From positions 22,581,030 through 22,645,029 of the forward strand of contig NC_034438.1 in NCBI RefSeq assembly GCF_002078875.1: a stretch of 64,000 nt of DNA, read 5' to 3'. Both the position numbers and the translations under genes were made by a program. Below, piece by piece: positions 12,129 through 25,300 of the stretch. The stretch comes from Numida meleagris. Taxonomy: Eukaryota > Chordata > Aves > Galliformes > Numididae. The notes beneath the pieces are model-generated. The model saw only the letters and a list, made by a program, of their open reading frames with translations, was not told where the DNA came from and did not search any database. Each line of letters begins with the position of its first letter. Within the stretch, counting starts at the first letter, position 1.

Positions 12129-13305
12129 TTTATTTGTAACAGGTGCCTTGACCTTTACATTCATTTCCTTTTCTATTCAATTATAGGAATTATATTAAAT
12201 GTCCAATACAAAATAACATAAAACAGCAAACAAAGCTGTATTCTCTATAAACTTCATTCCACTGGACACCATACAAAATATTTTAAAAAATGAAAATATG
12301 AACTTGACATCAATTAGAAGTACAGCTTTGACAGTGAATTGGTCTTCAATAACAAACACATGACAGGCACAAACTGTGCTACAGCAGGTCTAAAAAGTTT
12401 CATTACTTCGTTGTTTGGAAAAGCTACAATTTTTATGATTACTTATTTGAAATCAATTTACAGCAGCTTACCAGTAAACAAACATTTACACAAAATCAAA
12501 ACAAAAGCCCAGCTTCATGTAGCTACTAAAGGGTAGGGGGCATTTTAAGCAGATATCGCTACTACTTTGAACATGTAAAATGCAGCACTAAAAATTATCT
12601 TGCCTACTACATGAACATGAATCATTTACATAAACTGATTTGTCCTTTTTCAGTTCAACTTCCTTGTAGTAGAACTGTTGATTGAAAATTCCAGTTTAGA
12701 TTACAGTTCTTGATATCCAGAACATTACCAACTGTAATCTAGCTTAATTTTCATAAATTGTTGCCTTTGTTCTATACAAAAGGAAAATAAAACTGGGAAG
12801 TGCCAAGCTGAGCAAAAGTGCATACTGCATTAAACAGATTTAAAGTACGAGCTTAAACAGACAAAGTACGAGCTGCCTGTTCATCAAGGAGAGTTTATTG
12901 TGTGCAGTGCCTTAAGGATACAGACTCATACACTGTTTAGCTCTGATTTCATTTATTTCATTGTTAAATTTGTCTGAATTGATGATTACACAGATTACAG
13001 AAACAAATCAGTACATTCCCATACGTTGTTTACAACAGATTTATTCCTGTGGTCTGCTGCTTTAGTCACAACATTTTCTTCCATAAGTCAACAATACAAG
13101 AGTTTTCAGAAAACACATCTCTGAGTGAACAACTGCATTAATAAATCTCAATAATAAAATATGCAGTCTTTCTTACAAAGATTTCCTTAACAAAAGTATA
13201 ACAAGAAAAGCATGTCATAAAATAACAAGGGTGTAACTGCACCTGGGTTTTGATACTGTTCTTTATTTCAGCAGGATCCAATATGGAGAAAATGAAAGAA
13301 GTTTG
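12129..13305 (-). other. TENT2: Probable TENT2 3' UTR with candidate poly(A) signals
   Basis: Downstream of the TENT2 stop, AATAAA occurs on the minus strand at 13267-13262 (about 40 bases after the stop), 12899-12894 and 12134-12129. The most distal one is followed by a T/G-rich stretch (TATTTTGTATTGCATCTGTG), favourable for cleavage. The 3' limit given is a guess based on that signal. Confidence 0.4.
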
Positions 13306-13380
13306 TTATCTTCTCTGTATGGTCGCTCTTAAAGGTAATACAAAGCTCAGGTCTTTCTTGTCTCGTAGTATCTGCCAAGA
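13306..13380 (-). CDS. TENT2: TENT2 last coding exon
   Basis: Acceptor TTTCCCCAG. It encodes [24 protein letters not shown] and then TAA at 13308-13306. The basic C-terminal tail corresponds to the human SWHRLKNKRDL region. Confidence 0.95.
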   Translation of the reverse strand, partial: SWQILRDKKDLSFVLPLRATIQRR

Positions 13381-16300
13381 CTGGGGAAAAAAAGTAGAAG
13401 GTTTAGAAGATAAATCATATTTTCCATCAATATTTAAATATCCTTTTAAGTAGTAAGCCTCACAGATCCACAAAAAGAAATTTGCTATTTTTCCCCTCTT
13501 GAGAAGAGATATTTATTTACTTAGGAAAAAAGAATCTAAAGGTACACAAAATGCAGAGGACTACTGAGAAAGGTACATCCTTTCAAGAAGAGAGTGGATT
13601 TGTGTTTGTGAAGACTGAGAGAGATGTTCACATTATTTAAATATTACATTGATACTCTAACTGCAAAATAATCATCTCAAAAGCACACATACCAAAACTC
13701 CTGATACAGGAAGACACACTCTGTCATTTACAGAATCTGTGTCTTTAAAATACATGATTAACATTTTCTTCTGTATTCTCTTGTGGATTCCAAGACACAT
13801 CTGTCACATCTTTTAGATCATGAACTTGCAAATAACTGCACTGACTCTCCTATCTTAATGCACAGTTCATTTAATCCACAATGTGTAATGAAAACCACAG
13901 GAAAAGATATCACTCAATAACAGTGAACCATATTTACATTACATTATTTTCCTAAAAAAATTAAGAATAATTTTCTGTTTATGCTTATTTATATGTATCT
14001 TCTATTTTCTAGATGTACATACATAAAATACACAAAGTGTATTTTTACACTTTATACACTACATAATATAAAGACAATCATAAACATCAGAATCAGGCAG
14101 GTACAATAACTATCCTTTGTTTAGCTATCTTGAAAACCAAAGTGACCGGAAAAATAAAATGGATGTTATTTTTACCTTCAAAAATTCCTCTTTGATAGTA
14201 TCAAACTTCTGTTTTTCATGTACAGCTCTAGCAGTGTTTGTCCTATCAAAGGGCTCTGCAAGATCAAAGGCAAACATTAAAAGCGTTAAGAAAACTACAG
14301 CTATTCTATCTATCTTCACGGAGTTAGCAATGAGGGAAAAAAAAAAAAGTCAGACCATTTCTTCCCAAGAGGTTTTAAAGCAGCTGGTTCCAGCTTGTTT
14401 CTCAAATGTTTATTTCTGTGTAACATTAATCCAGAAAAGTCTCAAACCCTAAGCACTCTAAGATGTAAACCACAATAATGTCAAATTGTTATTTCTCGCA
14501 AAGCACGATACAGTTGTGCTGAATTCATGCATAAGTAATTAGCTGTGACTGCTTGTTAGTCTGTGATAACAGAGTAAGATTTTGTACATGGAAATGTTTT
14601 GAGACTTGCTACACGTTAGGTTCATATCATGCCACAGTTTCAGTGAAATACACAAAGATATTAAAATACTGACTATGGCTTTTTATGTAAGCATGAACTG
14701 CTGTAAAGTCTATTCTACAAAATCTGTTCAGAAGTTAACAGCTAACAGAGTTTAAAGTTTGCAGCTATCAGACTACAAGTTGATACTGTTTTCATGTTTT
14801 CCTTTTTTTTTTTTGCTAACAATAAATACGTGGGAACATTTTTTTGATTAAAGTAGTCCTCGCTACTGATAAAAATTGCTAACATTAAGGAAAAGTAACA
14901 GGTACTAAACAATTATGTATTACAATGCACTAGAAAAAAGATTTCTTAAGTCTTTTTTGCCTTACTAGAAAACTACTTAAATAACGGGTATATTTCAGAC
15001 TGCTGGAATGTATGAAAGTCCTAAAAGGCCAGCGAAGCATAAAAATGCATGCTGCATTAGGCAATTTTTTTTATTTGATGTACTGGGTTTACATGGCAAG
15101 GTTTTGGTATCAGGAAAGCTGTGGCGGTGACCTCTGTGAGCAGAACCCAGCACCATCCTATGTCAGAAAAGAGCCAGCTCCAGCTGCTCCAACAGGGACC
15201 CGCCGTTGCCAGAGCTGAGCTGCAAATGATACTGGGTGTGCTCTGGGAGAGTGTAGTTAAGAAAGGGGAAAACCCTGCACAACAGCAACTGGGAGAGAGG
15301 AGTGAGGAAATAGGAGAGAAGCAGCCCTGCAGCCCCCAAGGTCAGTGCAGGAGTGCAGGAGGTGCTCCAGATGCGGAGCAGAACTCCCTTGCATCCCAAA
15401 GAGAGGCCCACGGAGGAGCAGGCTGTCCCCTGCCGCCCACGTGCACCATGTAGAGCAGATCTCCCATGCAGCCACAGAGGAGCCCACGGTGCAGCAGTGG
15501 CTGAGGCCTGGAGGAGGCACCGCCCATGGATACCCCCGCAGGAGCAGCCCCGGGCCGCAGCCCGTGGGGAGCACCCTGCGGTGGGGCAGGAGGGCTGGGG
15601 CAGCTGCCACCCGTGGAGACAGTGCCGGAGCTGCTCCTGAGGGTGGGCCCCGTGGTACGGAGCCGTGTGGAGCAGTGCCTGCAGAGCTGCGGCCGGTGGG
15701 AAACCCACACAGGACCAGCTGGGACAGGACGGCATCCCGTGGGACGGACCCACGCGGAGCAGCGCAGAGCGGCCATGAAGAAGTGGCAGAGATAAAGAGA
15801 TATGGACTGACTGCATCCCCTGTTGCTGCTCAGGAGGAGGAGGTATGAGAGAGTGGATAAAGGGAAGGTATCTGTAGTTTCCTTTAAGTTCTCACTGCTC
15901 TAGCCTATTATTAATTGGCAATAAATTACAGTAATCTTCCCTACACTCAATCTGTTTCAACCATCATGGTAATTCATGAGTGATTGACTTGTGTCCCTAT
16001 CTCAACTCAAGAATTTTTTTAAATTGTATTTTCCTCTCTTGTCTCATTGAGAAAGGGGAGTAAGAAAGCAGCTGTGTCCTGCTTGGCTACCTAACTTGTG
16101 TTAAACCACAACAGTTGGTTGTGAATTGCTCTTATTGAGATAGGAATATAATGTAAAATAAAGCACTAAATAGACATCAGAAGGGATTACAATGTTGTGT
16201 AGACTGGGACTTCAAATTTGGATTATATTCTGTGGCACTGGAGTTTTATTACTGCAACCTATTTAAATTGGCAGTCAAATTATTTCAAGCAGTAAATGTT

Positions 16301-19300
16301 GCATTTTGGAAGTTTCTGTAAGCTTTTTCTTCAGATTACCTATATAAAGTTTTTAGTGTATGTTTACAGGGCAGATTTTTCTTTAGAATGCATCAAACAA
16401 TTTTGACTGAAACAGAAAGCTGTCAATTACATTTACTAAGGTACATAGTCCTCTAGTACCAGTGATGTCATTTGGCAGACTGACCTACTGCTACAAAGAA
16501 TTCCACATCCCTTAGCATGTGAAACAGTATAGCACTTCCTTTGTCTGTCTTTTACACGATGTTAACTGTTCCTTTAATGCTAGGATCTTCTATGTATTTA
16601 TTTTGAGCCAAGAGAGATTTTGTGAATTAACAAGTCCACAGCTGTACAATCTTCCTTAACTCACTGGGGGAAAAGATACTCCTCCTAGTCAGAAAAACCT
16701 GACTCACATCTTCCCTTTATTCTTGCATATTTACTAGCTGTCAACAGACAAATTCATTCCCTGGAACACAGTGAAAATCCTTCTGCAATCAGCGACTATT
16801 TACATCACTTTACATTTTCTAACCATCAGGACAGTAAGACATTGTAAGTTACTTTGTTCACAAAGAGATGAAAATGTTATAAGAAAAAGTGTAACGCAAC
16901 TTGAACACCAATACTAGAGGGAAAGGCTAAAAAGGCATCATCTTTTCACGTAACAATATAAATAATCATAGAACTCCAAAACTGCTACCAAACAAACCCT
17001 GAGGAATTATTTATATTATTATTTTTAACATCTGGTACAACAACAAATAAGGTACAGCTTAGAAGGCTTCTGATCCTGTTTCCCTAAGTGACTGCTAATT
17101 GATTGTCTCATAAAATTACCAAGTTTCTAGCATTTCCAAACTTGTCTTTTTTCAAAAAGTGAACACATGATATTGTTTGATATAGACAAGATTTAACCTC
17201 AAAACAGAATAATCACCAGTAATTCAGAGATTCTGACAAGGAATATGCACCAATAAAAGCAGTGTTCCCTCTATCCCTATAATGATAATTGCCTGCCAAA
17301 TTTTAAACTGTTTGCAAAGAACATCTCTGCTGTTTTGTTTCTCAAAAAGCAGAAAACGTGAGAATCAGTCTCAAGACAGATAAAAATTAAAACACAATTT
17401 TTTCTTTGAGCAAGTCTAAATATATTGCTACAGGGAGAATTATGACAAGTTGCATACACAGAGTTCTATGATCTATCAACAAATATATTTGAAATATTAA
17501 AAAAAAAACACAACACCAGTTACAAAAATTTTAGTCCTGACAGACTTGTAAACCATAATACTTTGACACATTTAGCTAGCTTTCATGTGTTTCCTGTCAA
17601 ATTACAAATAAGTTTATCCAAATACTTGCTGTTAAACTAGTTCAGCTCAACGACTGTTGAAAATATGATACCTACTTTGAGTAGAAATAAGAAATGCATT
17701 TTTGACCCTCCAATTTATAAATAAAAACTCAGAATTAGATGATTAATTGCACTTTTAATGGAAGCACACTGAACAGAGGGAAAATGATATACCAACTACA
17801 GATAATTTTGCTGCTTTAATAGGTCAAATGCAAAATTTAGTCTTTAAAAAGTTATATGCAATCAACAATATTTAATACAAGTTCTATTACAATTATACAA
17901 ACTATTTTGTATGCTAATATTCTATTTTCCAACTTCGCAGAAAGAACATCCTATTATTGCACCACATTGAAACGCCATGAAAAAGTTGAAAGCCTGAAGC
18001 GTATAGGCAGCCACCTTGTAACACAGAGCATCAGCATCATGTGACAGCAGTAGGCACAGCTGCTGAGCATTCCCACCTCCCACACTCAGAACACAGCCTT
18101 GGCAGTGTCTGCACTACACTATCGCAGATCACTTCAGCTGCGCAGATACTCTTTTAATTCTCACATTTCTTAACTCTGAGATGGTGAAGTCGAATGCGAA
18201 GCCTTCTTCATAGGTTTCAGTGTATTTTTCCCTATGATTGGTTGGGTTTTTTTTCTTTTTTCCTTTTTTTTTTTTTCCCCCAGGATCAAATAAAGGATAG
18301 GAATTTTGTCACGTGGCTTCACACAGCCATCCATATCATTTACAGCCAAGTCACTGAGCTCCAGCCACAGAACTGATTTCACCAGAAGCTAATTTTCACT
18401 CCAGAGAGTAGCACAATTGCATGAAATTATGTGCACACACATGCGATGCACATCCACCCTGCCAGGGATCTTGAGGAATCTAAACCACAGGCATTCTGCC
18501 CTACTGCCCATCTCCCCCCCCAAGATTTTTGCAGTCTCTCAACAATTCTTGCCATACCGTTTGGCTCCTATCCAAGCCCAGTTTTCTTTTATCCAAAATC
18601 TTCAACCCTTGAAGTCCTAATCGCAATAGTCTCCCATTTATTTAAAGACAGGACCCAGGCCATCTCCCACATTTCAAACCTTCACTTCTTACCTCAGTGC
18701 CCTAAACCAGATAATTTTAATTCAACTTCTTCTCCACCCCAGTTCCTTTTCACAGTCTCCTCTACAGCAAATTCATCTTCACCTGCTGCACTGTCTCTCT
18801 TCTCTTTTTTCTTTCATCTTCACAGCACTAACTCTTTCTAGTTTACATGATAACTCCCAGTCCCTTCCCTGCTTTTCTTTTCATACTCTGCTCCAGCATC
18901 ACAATCCTTCTCTATTATTTTCACTTTCCCTGGTCCAAGCTTCACCTTCTCCACGTAGACTACTGATGGCAGTTGAAAGGCAACGAGAGCACAAGAAGTA
19001 GGTCCTTGTATTCTGCTAATACCCAGTTCAGCTTGAACTACAGGTACCAAGACAAGTGACTCCAAAAAATAGCCTGGGTTTTACTCTCTGGTTCTGGAGG
19101 GTATCATACAGTGTCTGTGGAAACTGTACATTCAGAAGCTCATCAAAAATAGCTGCAAGTGGATCAACATCTGCACAATTTACTTACTGCTAAGACTTGA
19201 AATGCCAGAGCATTACTAGAACAAAGAATATTCTCACAGAGGAATCTGAATATGGTCCACTGTGTTTTTGCAGAAGATCAATCTTGGCAAAACTGAAGAC

Positions 19301-22300
19301 TATTTTTACAGAGCAGCAAAGTATAGTACTGTCCATAAAGGCCATTCCTTGTCAAAGCCTTAATCACTGTGCCAAAAGTAACAGGGCAATGAGTCCTCTT
19401 GAAGAAAAGGTCAGGAGAACTATTTTTAAGCACTACAGAACTTAAAGCTTCCTTCTCAAATGTTTTCAGTAAGACTCTTTCCAAAACTATTTACACTGAT
19501 TAAACTTCATTTACTACATGCATATATTTCACATGTGTGTTATTAAAATATGAGCACCATAAAATCTAAGTGACTGATTTAGTGTCTTAGTAGTTAAAAA
19601 TGATAATGTAGCTTTAAATTTTACCTTCTACACATATATATTTGTTTCTCCACTCAACATCATCAGGTCTTGGAATAGCTTTGGCCTCACGAACTGAAAT
19701 CATCTGATGGCTCCAACTAGGGAAAAGGAAAAGAAATTGCAGACCTTTTAACATTATTCATTCAGAATTAAGAGCAAGTTTGCAGTAACAAATTGTCATA
19801 CTGTTCTGTCACAAGCCTGTGTATTATAGTACTTTATAATAATGAGAAGGTTAATGTAAAGTACTATACAAAAGTAAGGAATGCTGGAGAGGAAACAAGA
19901 AATAATTCCACAAGCACTTTAGTATATTTATGAAAACATCTGCAAACCGAACATCATAAATGTCCATGACAGATTTTTTTTTTCCAAAAAACGTCAACTT
20001 GAAAATGGTGTCCTACATTTATTTCTAAATTCAAAATAAATTACAGTCCCATAAATGTTTCAGCTATTTCTTTGGGGAAAACAAGGCACACAAGGAGTTT
20101 AAGAGCAGAGGAAGACATAATGTATTTAATTAACATACATTCAGTGATCAAGAGGGCAAAAGAAAGCATGCTTACAGATGAGCTATCCCAGTGCAAGAAG
20201 CTTCTTAGAAAGTACTAATATTTTGTATATGTGGTAATTTAGATATTTTGTAACTGTACAACATTTAGAACAACTCAAAGCTGCCTTTGAATGTAAGCTA
20301 CTGCGTTCTGCACAGTTTTACAACAATGAAACCAGAGGAAATGATCACACTGAAACAGGAACAGCAATGTAGTTCAGAGGGCAATCTTTATGAGGCTTGG
20401 AACAATTATATGCCAAACATAATGGCAGCCAGAGCAACCACTTACAGTTTTATGATCTTAACCAGTTCTTCCCAGCCATTTTTCAGTTGTTCTTAACTAA
20501 GCCAGACAACTGCCATATCACAGCAAAAAGCCTGAAATTCCAGCAAGAGATCACAATACACGCCGACTAGATGGGAATTAGAAATAGCTGGGTAGCATGC
20601 TGCTAGCTGAACTGGTGTTATGTACAGCAGACTGGATCTCCTGCCCGTATGGATCTTTTGACATAACGCAAAGATACAGGCAATGTAAATCATCAGTTAA
20701 GTTTGGAAGAATTCTATGCCCCATAGGTCATAGACCAGCTGTCGTAACTCCACTAAGTCAGGAGTGGTAAGACAGTTCACACTAGCTAAAAGTCTGTGCC
20801 TGCAGATTCTACAAATTAGCTCAAGTACAACTCACGATTAAAGCCACTTTCGAAAGTCAGCCCATACTTCCACAGAGCATGTATAATGCTCTTCAACAAC
20901 AACAAAACAAACAAAAGCCACACAAAAGAAAAAAACAAGAAACTGGAATATCACAGAAAAACTACAGCTCCAGAAAATTGGTCATGACTGGAAGAAGCAG
21001 ACAGTTCAACTATTTCGCTGAAGTATTGCTTCACCTCAAACAAACACTTTTGCTCTTGACCTTCTTTATTCCTAGGTTATACTTGGCTTGATCCTTCATC
21101 AAGAAATACAAACATTTATAATATACTGGTTTAGTAAGAAGCAACAATAAAAGATGTTTCTATCTGTTTAAAAAGCTTTGTATATAAACTTGAAAACAAT
21201 TAGTTTATCTCATTAAATCTTCATTAACCCTGCGTTGGTACCAAAACCAGCATGAATTAAAAGTGAATTACCAACAGCAAATGCTTTGCTTATTGTTTTT
21301 AACCACTTTGACTTGCACACAACTTCATGATTGCCAATGCAAAGTGAATAGTCTACTTCTTTGTATTTTAATCCATAGGTTAACAACAACCATTCCAAAA
21401 GCTATCTCAGACAACAGTTATTTCTGGTGTCACTGCCCACATCATGTATAGGTACCTCTTGTAGAATGCAAGAATTTGATAGAAAACCAGGTGTAAACCT
21501 GTGTATAAGTTAAAAGCTTGTGTTTTCCAAAGTGTTACTATCATCTATTTCTGTAAGGAGCTTTGGCTTATGAAGTGTGTACAAACTGCAAACATATTTA
21601 ACCTGTAGTGCTATCGAAGAATATGATAACATTATTAGCTAATTCTGCCCTGAAGGGAGCTGTCAGCAATTGTGTTTAATATTTTATCAAGACAACGTAG
21701 CTCATTTTTGGTCATGTCCACCAAATATAACATAAACAAGGAATAATCTTAACTTGAAACAAGAAATGTAAAAGCAGCACAGTCCCAGATGACAATCTTT
21801 ACACTCCCTAACAGTATTTTCAGTGCAGCAAGGCCTTACTTCAAGGTCTTACTATGTAAAGTGGCAGCCAAGAGGAAACCTGCTGCCTTCACTCACTGTG
21901 GTACAAGTGAAATCAGACACTCTTTTAAAGAGGGCCTGGTAAACATGGACTAGTTTCCAAATACTTTCTTTCAAGAACACCTCCATACATTTTTATACCT
22001 TGTCACATTTCCTCCATGATCCATAGAGCTTTAACAGTGAAAGTTAAAATGGAGTTATAAGCACACTTATAGCCAGCTGTATGACGTAAAACATCATGCA
22101 GACTTGAACTCTACAGCGAGATAATTTCCAGCTGCGCTCATAAACAGTTTAAGCTTCACCCTTACAACCATATCTATGCAGGAACTTCAACATCACAATT
22201 CTGGGAGAAAAGGGGGAGAAAATTTACTTCTTATACACACAACAAAAAGCCCAGATTAAGACAGTGGAATGAGCAATGTACAAATACATGGCAACCTGCA

Positions 22301-25300
22301 GTATCTTTGGACAACACAAGGTGATAAAATGACTTCTGGCCAGACTCCTTGGATCTATCCTGCTATCAAATATTATCCACTGCATCAAGCAGAATAAAAC
22401 ACACATTTTAACTGAAATATCTATTGGCCTTGGCAAGATTGAGGAGGAAATTTAAAATAATGTATCTCCACCTTGCCTTCATCTTCCTGACCAATACACG
22501 CAACAGCTGATCATCTAAGCAATCCAGGCAAGTAATTTCAATTACTTATTCTGTTCAAAATGATGATCTTCATATACGATATGATCATTACTGCTGACCA
22601 TTACATACTGTTCTTTCAGCAAAATGGATCCTGGGTATTAAACTTTGTAGTGTTGTGTCCTACACCACAGATAGGAATCTATAAGAATCACTTTTATGGA
22701 AACTGAAGTTGAGTTTTCTTTAGTAACCTTTTAAATCAAACACACTGCAATTCAATAGTGACAGTTAACTGGCCCAGTACAGGTCAGTTAGATGTGACCT
22801 AACTTCACAGCCATATCATCTGAAATAAAATCGTAAAAAAAAATGACTAGTACAGGGAAAGAATGAAAAATATACTGATTGCAGCAACGAAAAACAATAG
22901 CTCAATGAAAGATACAACTAACAGCCCTGTGTTGTGTCTATTTAACTCATCCTCATTCCCCACCTATCACATTGTTTCTATCAGCAATCTCAAAGCAAAG
23001 TTATCATACACATAAACACAGTGTGGCTCTATGTTTATTCTCACTGGCTTGCTAGAACACACACACAAATAAATGTTTAAACATTTTTTGTCTGCCTTTT
23101 CCTCAACATGGGCATTAATTTAGGTATTTCTTCTACAGCCAATTCACAGTTTTACAAAATCACGTAGAATTCTGATAACTTCAAGGCAAACACTCTCCTC
23201 ATTTTCAAACAGGATTTAAAGTTATCAGGGATATACACATGACCAAGTCAACAGTAATACTGAATTAAGTTTTATTTCCGTAATAGGAAGACTTAAAAGC
23301 AACATAAGTTACTGCAGTAGGTGTGACATTTCCCAATCCGACTTCTCAGCTATAGACAATTTTCAAACAGGATTTGTAACGGATAATTGTAACATTTTTA
23401 GACAAAATATAATCAGTCCATTGTTTAAATTCTTTACACTCAATGCTGGAAAACCTAGCCAGATATTCATGTTTTGGTTTTTGTTTGTTTTTTTAATTTC
23501 TTATCTGACAGAATAAAATGCCTAGGTTAGCAAAAGACATCAAATACTCTATCAGCATTCCTATTTTCCTTTAGTCTTTTTTGTTTGTTTCTGATGTCAG
23601 TTATTACTGCTGCATTACTGTCATTCTTTACTCTTCAAGTATCATAAAATGATGATATATTTAATTGAAGTAATGACAATTTAAAATATTCTGAAAAACT
23701 AACATGAGCTTACTACTTACTCAAATTCTGTGGCATAATATTTGAAGAAACCTATGAGCAGTTCACCGAGACTTGATTCATTTTTCGAGAGGTAAGGAGG
23801 AATGGTACATGGCGCCTGATGAACAAGATGCAGCTGCATAGTAGGATCGAAAGATTCCTGTCAAAATAAAATCAGAGAGTATGTATATACAAACACACAC
23901 ACATATCTTTTACAAAACAAAAGCTGCCCTTTGTTTGTTCATTAGAAGTGCAAGAAGAACTTACAAGCAAAAGGTTTTATTATTCTTGTCCTCTGTTAGA
24001 TATTAATTACTCCAATGAGCTCAGGCAGAATCATCTCGTACAGGAGCCTCTGACACCATCCCTTGCCTTCAGTTCATTGAAGAATTTTAACACGGGAGAA
24101 TCTCTGAAGTAGACTTGTGTTTACAAGCTATTAGAAAAACCTGAGCAAAGGCTGATAACCTACACAAAGCTGAGTGCAGCTGAACAAACATAGTGTAGGT
24201 GAAGATAATTCAATTACAATCAAGTTACCATAACTGCAATATAGAAACACTCAATCCAAAAGGAAGACTTATTTTTCTCACAGCATAAACTTGCATTTCA
24301 AACCTACTACCTCTAATATGAACCTGCATTCTGCCATATAATTATTTCAAAGACTGCAGTAGTATCTTCTCTACCCAAGCTATCTGAAAGAATAAAAAGA
24401 GACTTACATAAAAAACTTGAAAACAAAATGTGGCATTTAAGCGAAGTACGTTTTTCTTTCAGAAGCAGTAATGACCTAAGCTATTACAGGATCTCCAGAG
24501 ATCATCTGTGAAAATCTAACACAGAAGCAAGTTCTGTAAAAGCTTCAGAACAGACCGACGCATTTTGTGGGCTACTCTCATCTACCACATCTGGCTGGAC
24601 AGTCAGGAATACCCAGAATCTAACTCCTTGTCTGATATACTTCAGCACTCCTGCAAAAAGTCAGCTTGGTGCCAGTTGGACTACATGCCACACAGCAACA
24701 GAACGCACAGGTGGGCATATCTGGTGGCACTCCAGGACTTCACATCTCTGATAGTGATATATTGAGCCACAGAATTTGCCTTTTGTTTCTCGTTCAAGAC
24801 AAGCACGTGTCTTTTACGTGGCACTTATGATCTAAAGCAAGTAGTTTCCTTCAAAGCACAAAAGTATTTTCAGGTTGCAGGAAGAGCTGCAACTGTGATT
24901 TCTGAAGAAAAAAGACTAAGTAGGGTGGCTTGTTTCAGGAGCAGCTAAGCGGTATTTATGTGCAGTATTAGAACAGAGACACAGTTTTGATCACCTGCAA
25001 CTACAAGAAAAAACTTAGGTTTTTTTTTTGTTGTTTTTTGAAACTACAGTTTGCTTATGCTCTGTAATTACTACTACAACATACAAGACCAAAATCATTT
25101 TGGTGTATTACTCATTTTCATTTTCTTTTCAGTATCAGTTTTACAGAAGTTGTAACGTCGCAGCACATTTTAAATCTTTAACTATTCGTAATGGAGAGAG
25201 TAAATGAAAAATGTATTTGCAAATATCCATAATTTTTTTTTTAACATCTTGATCCACAGTTTTGATTTGGTTCTATGGCAATCATGTATAAAATATTCTT

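Noticed and set aside
15163..15848. Open frames of 110-217 codons on both strands
   Set aside because: They lie in the GC-rich core of an LTR, in many frames at once, with no protein similarity.
18417..18841. 136-codon plus-strand frame in a C/T-rich stretch
   Set aside because: The Ser/Pro/His/Phe-rich translation follows from pyrimidine-rich DNA. It has no similarity and is intronic.
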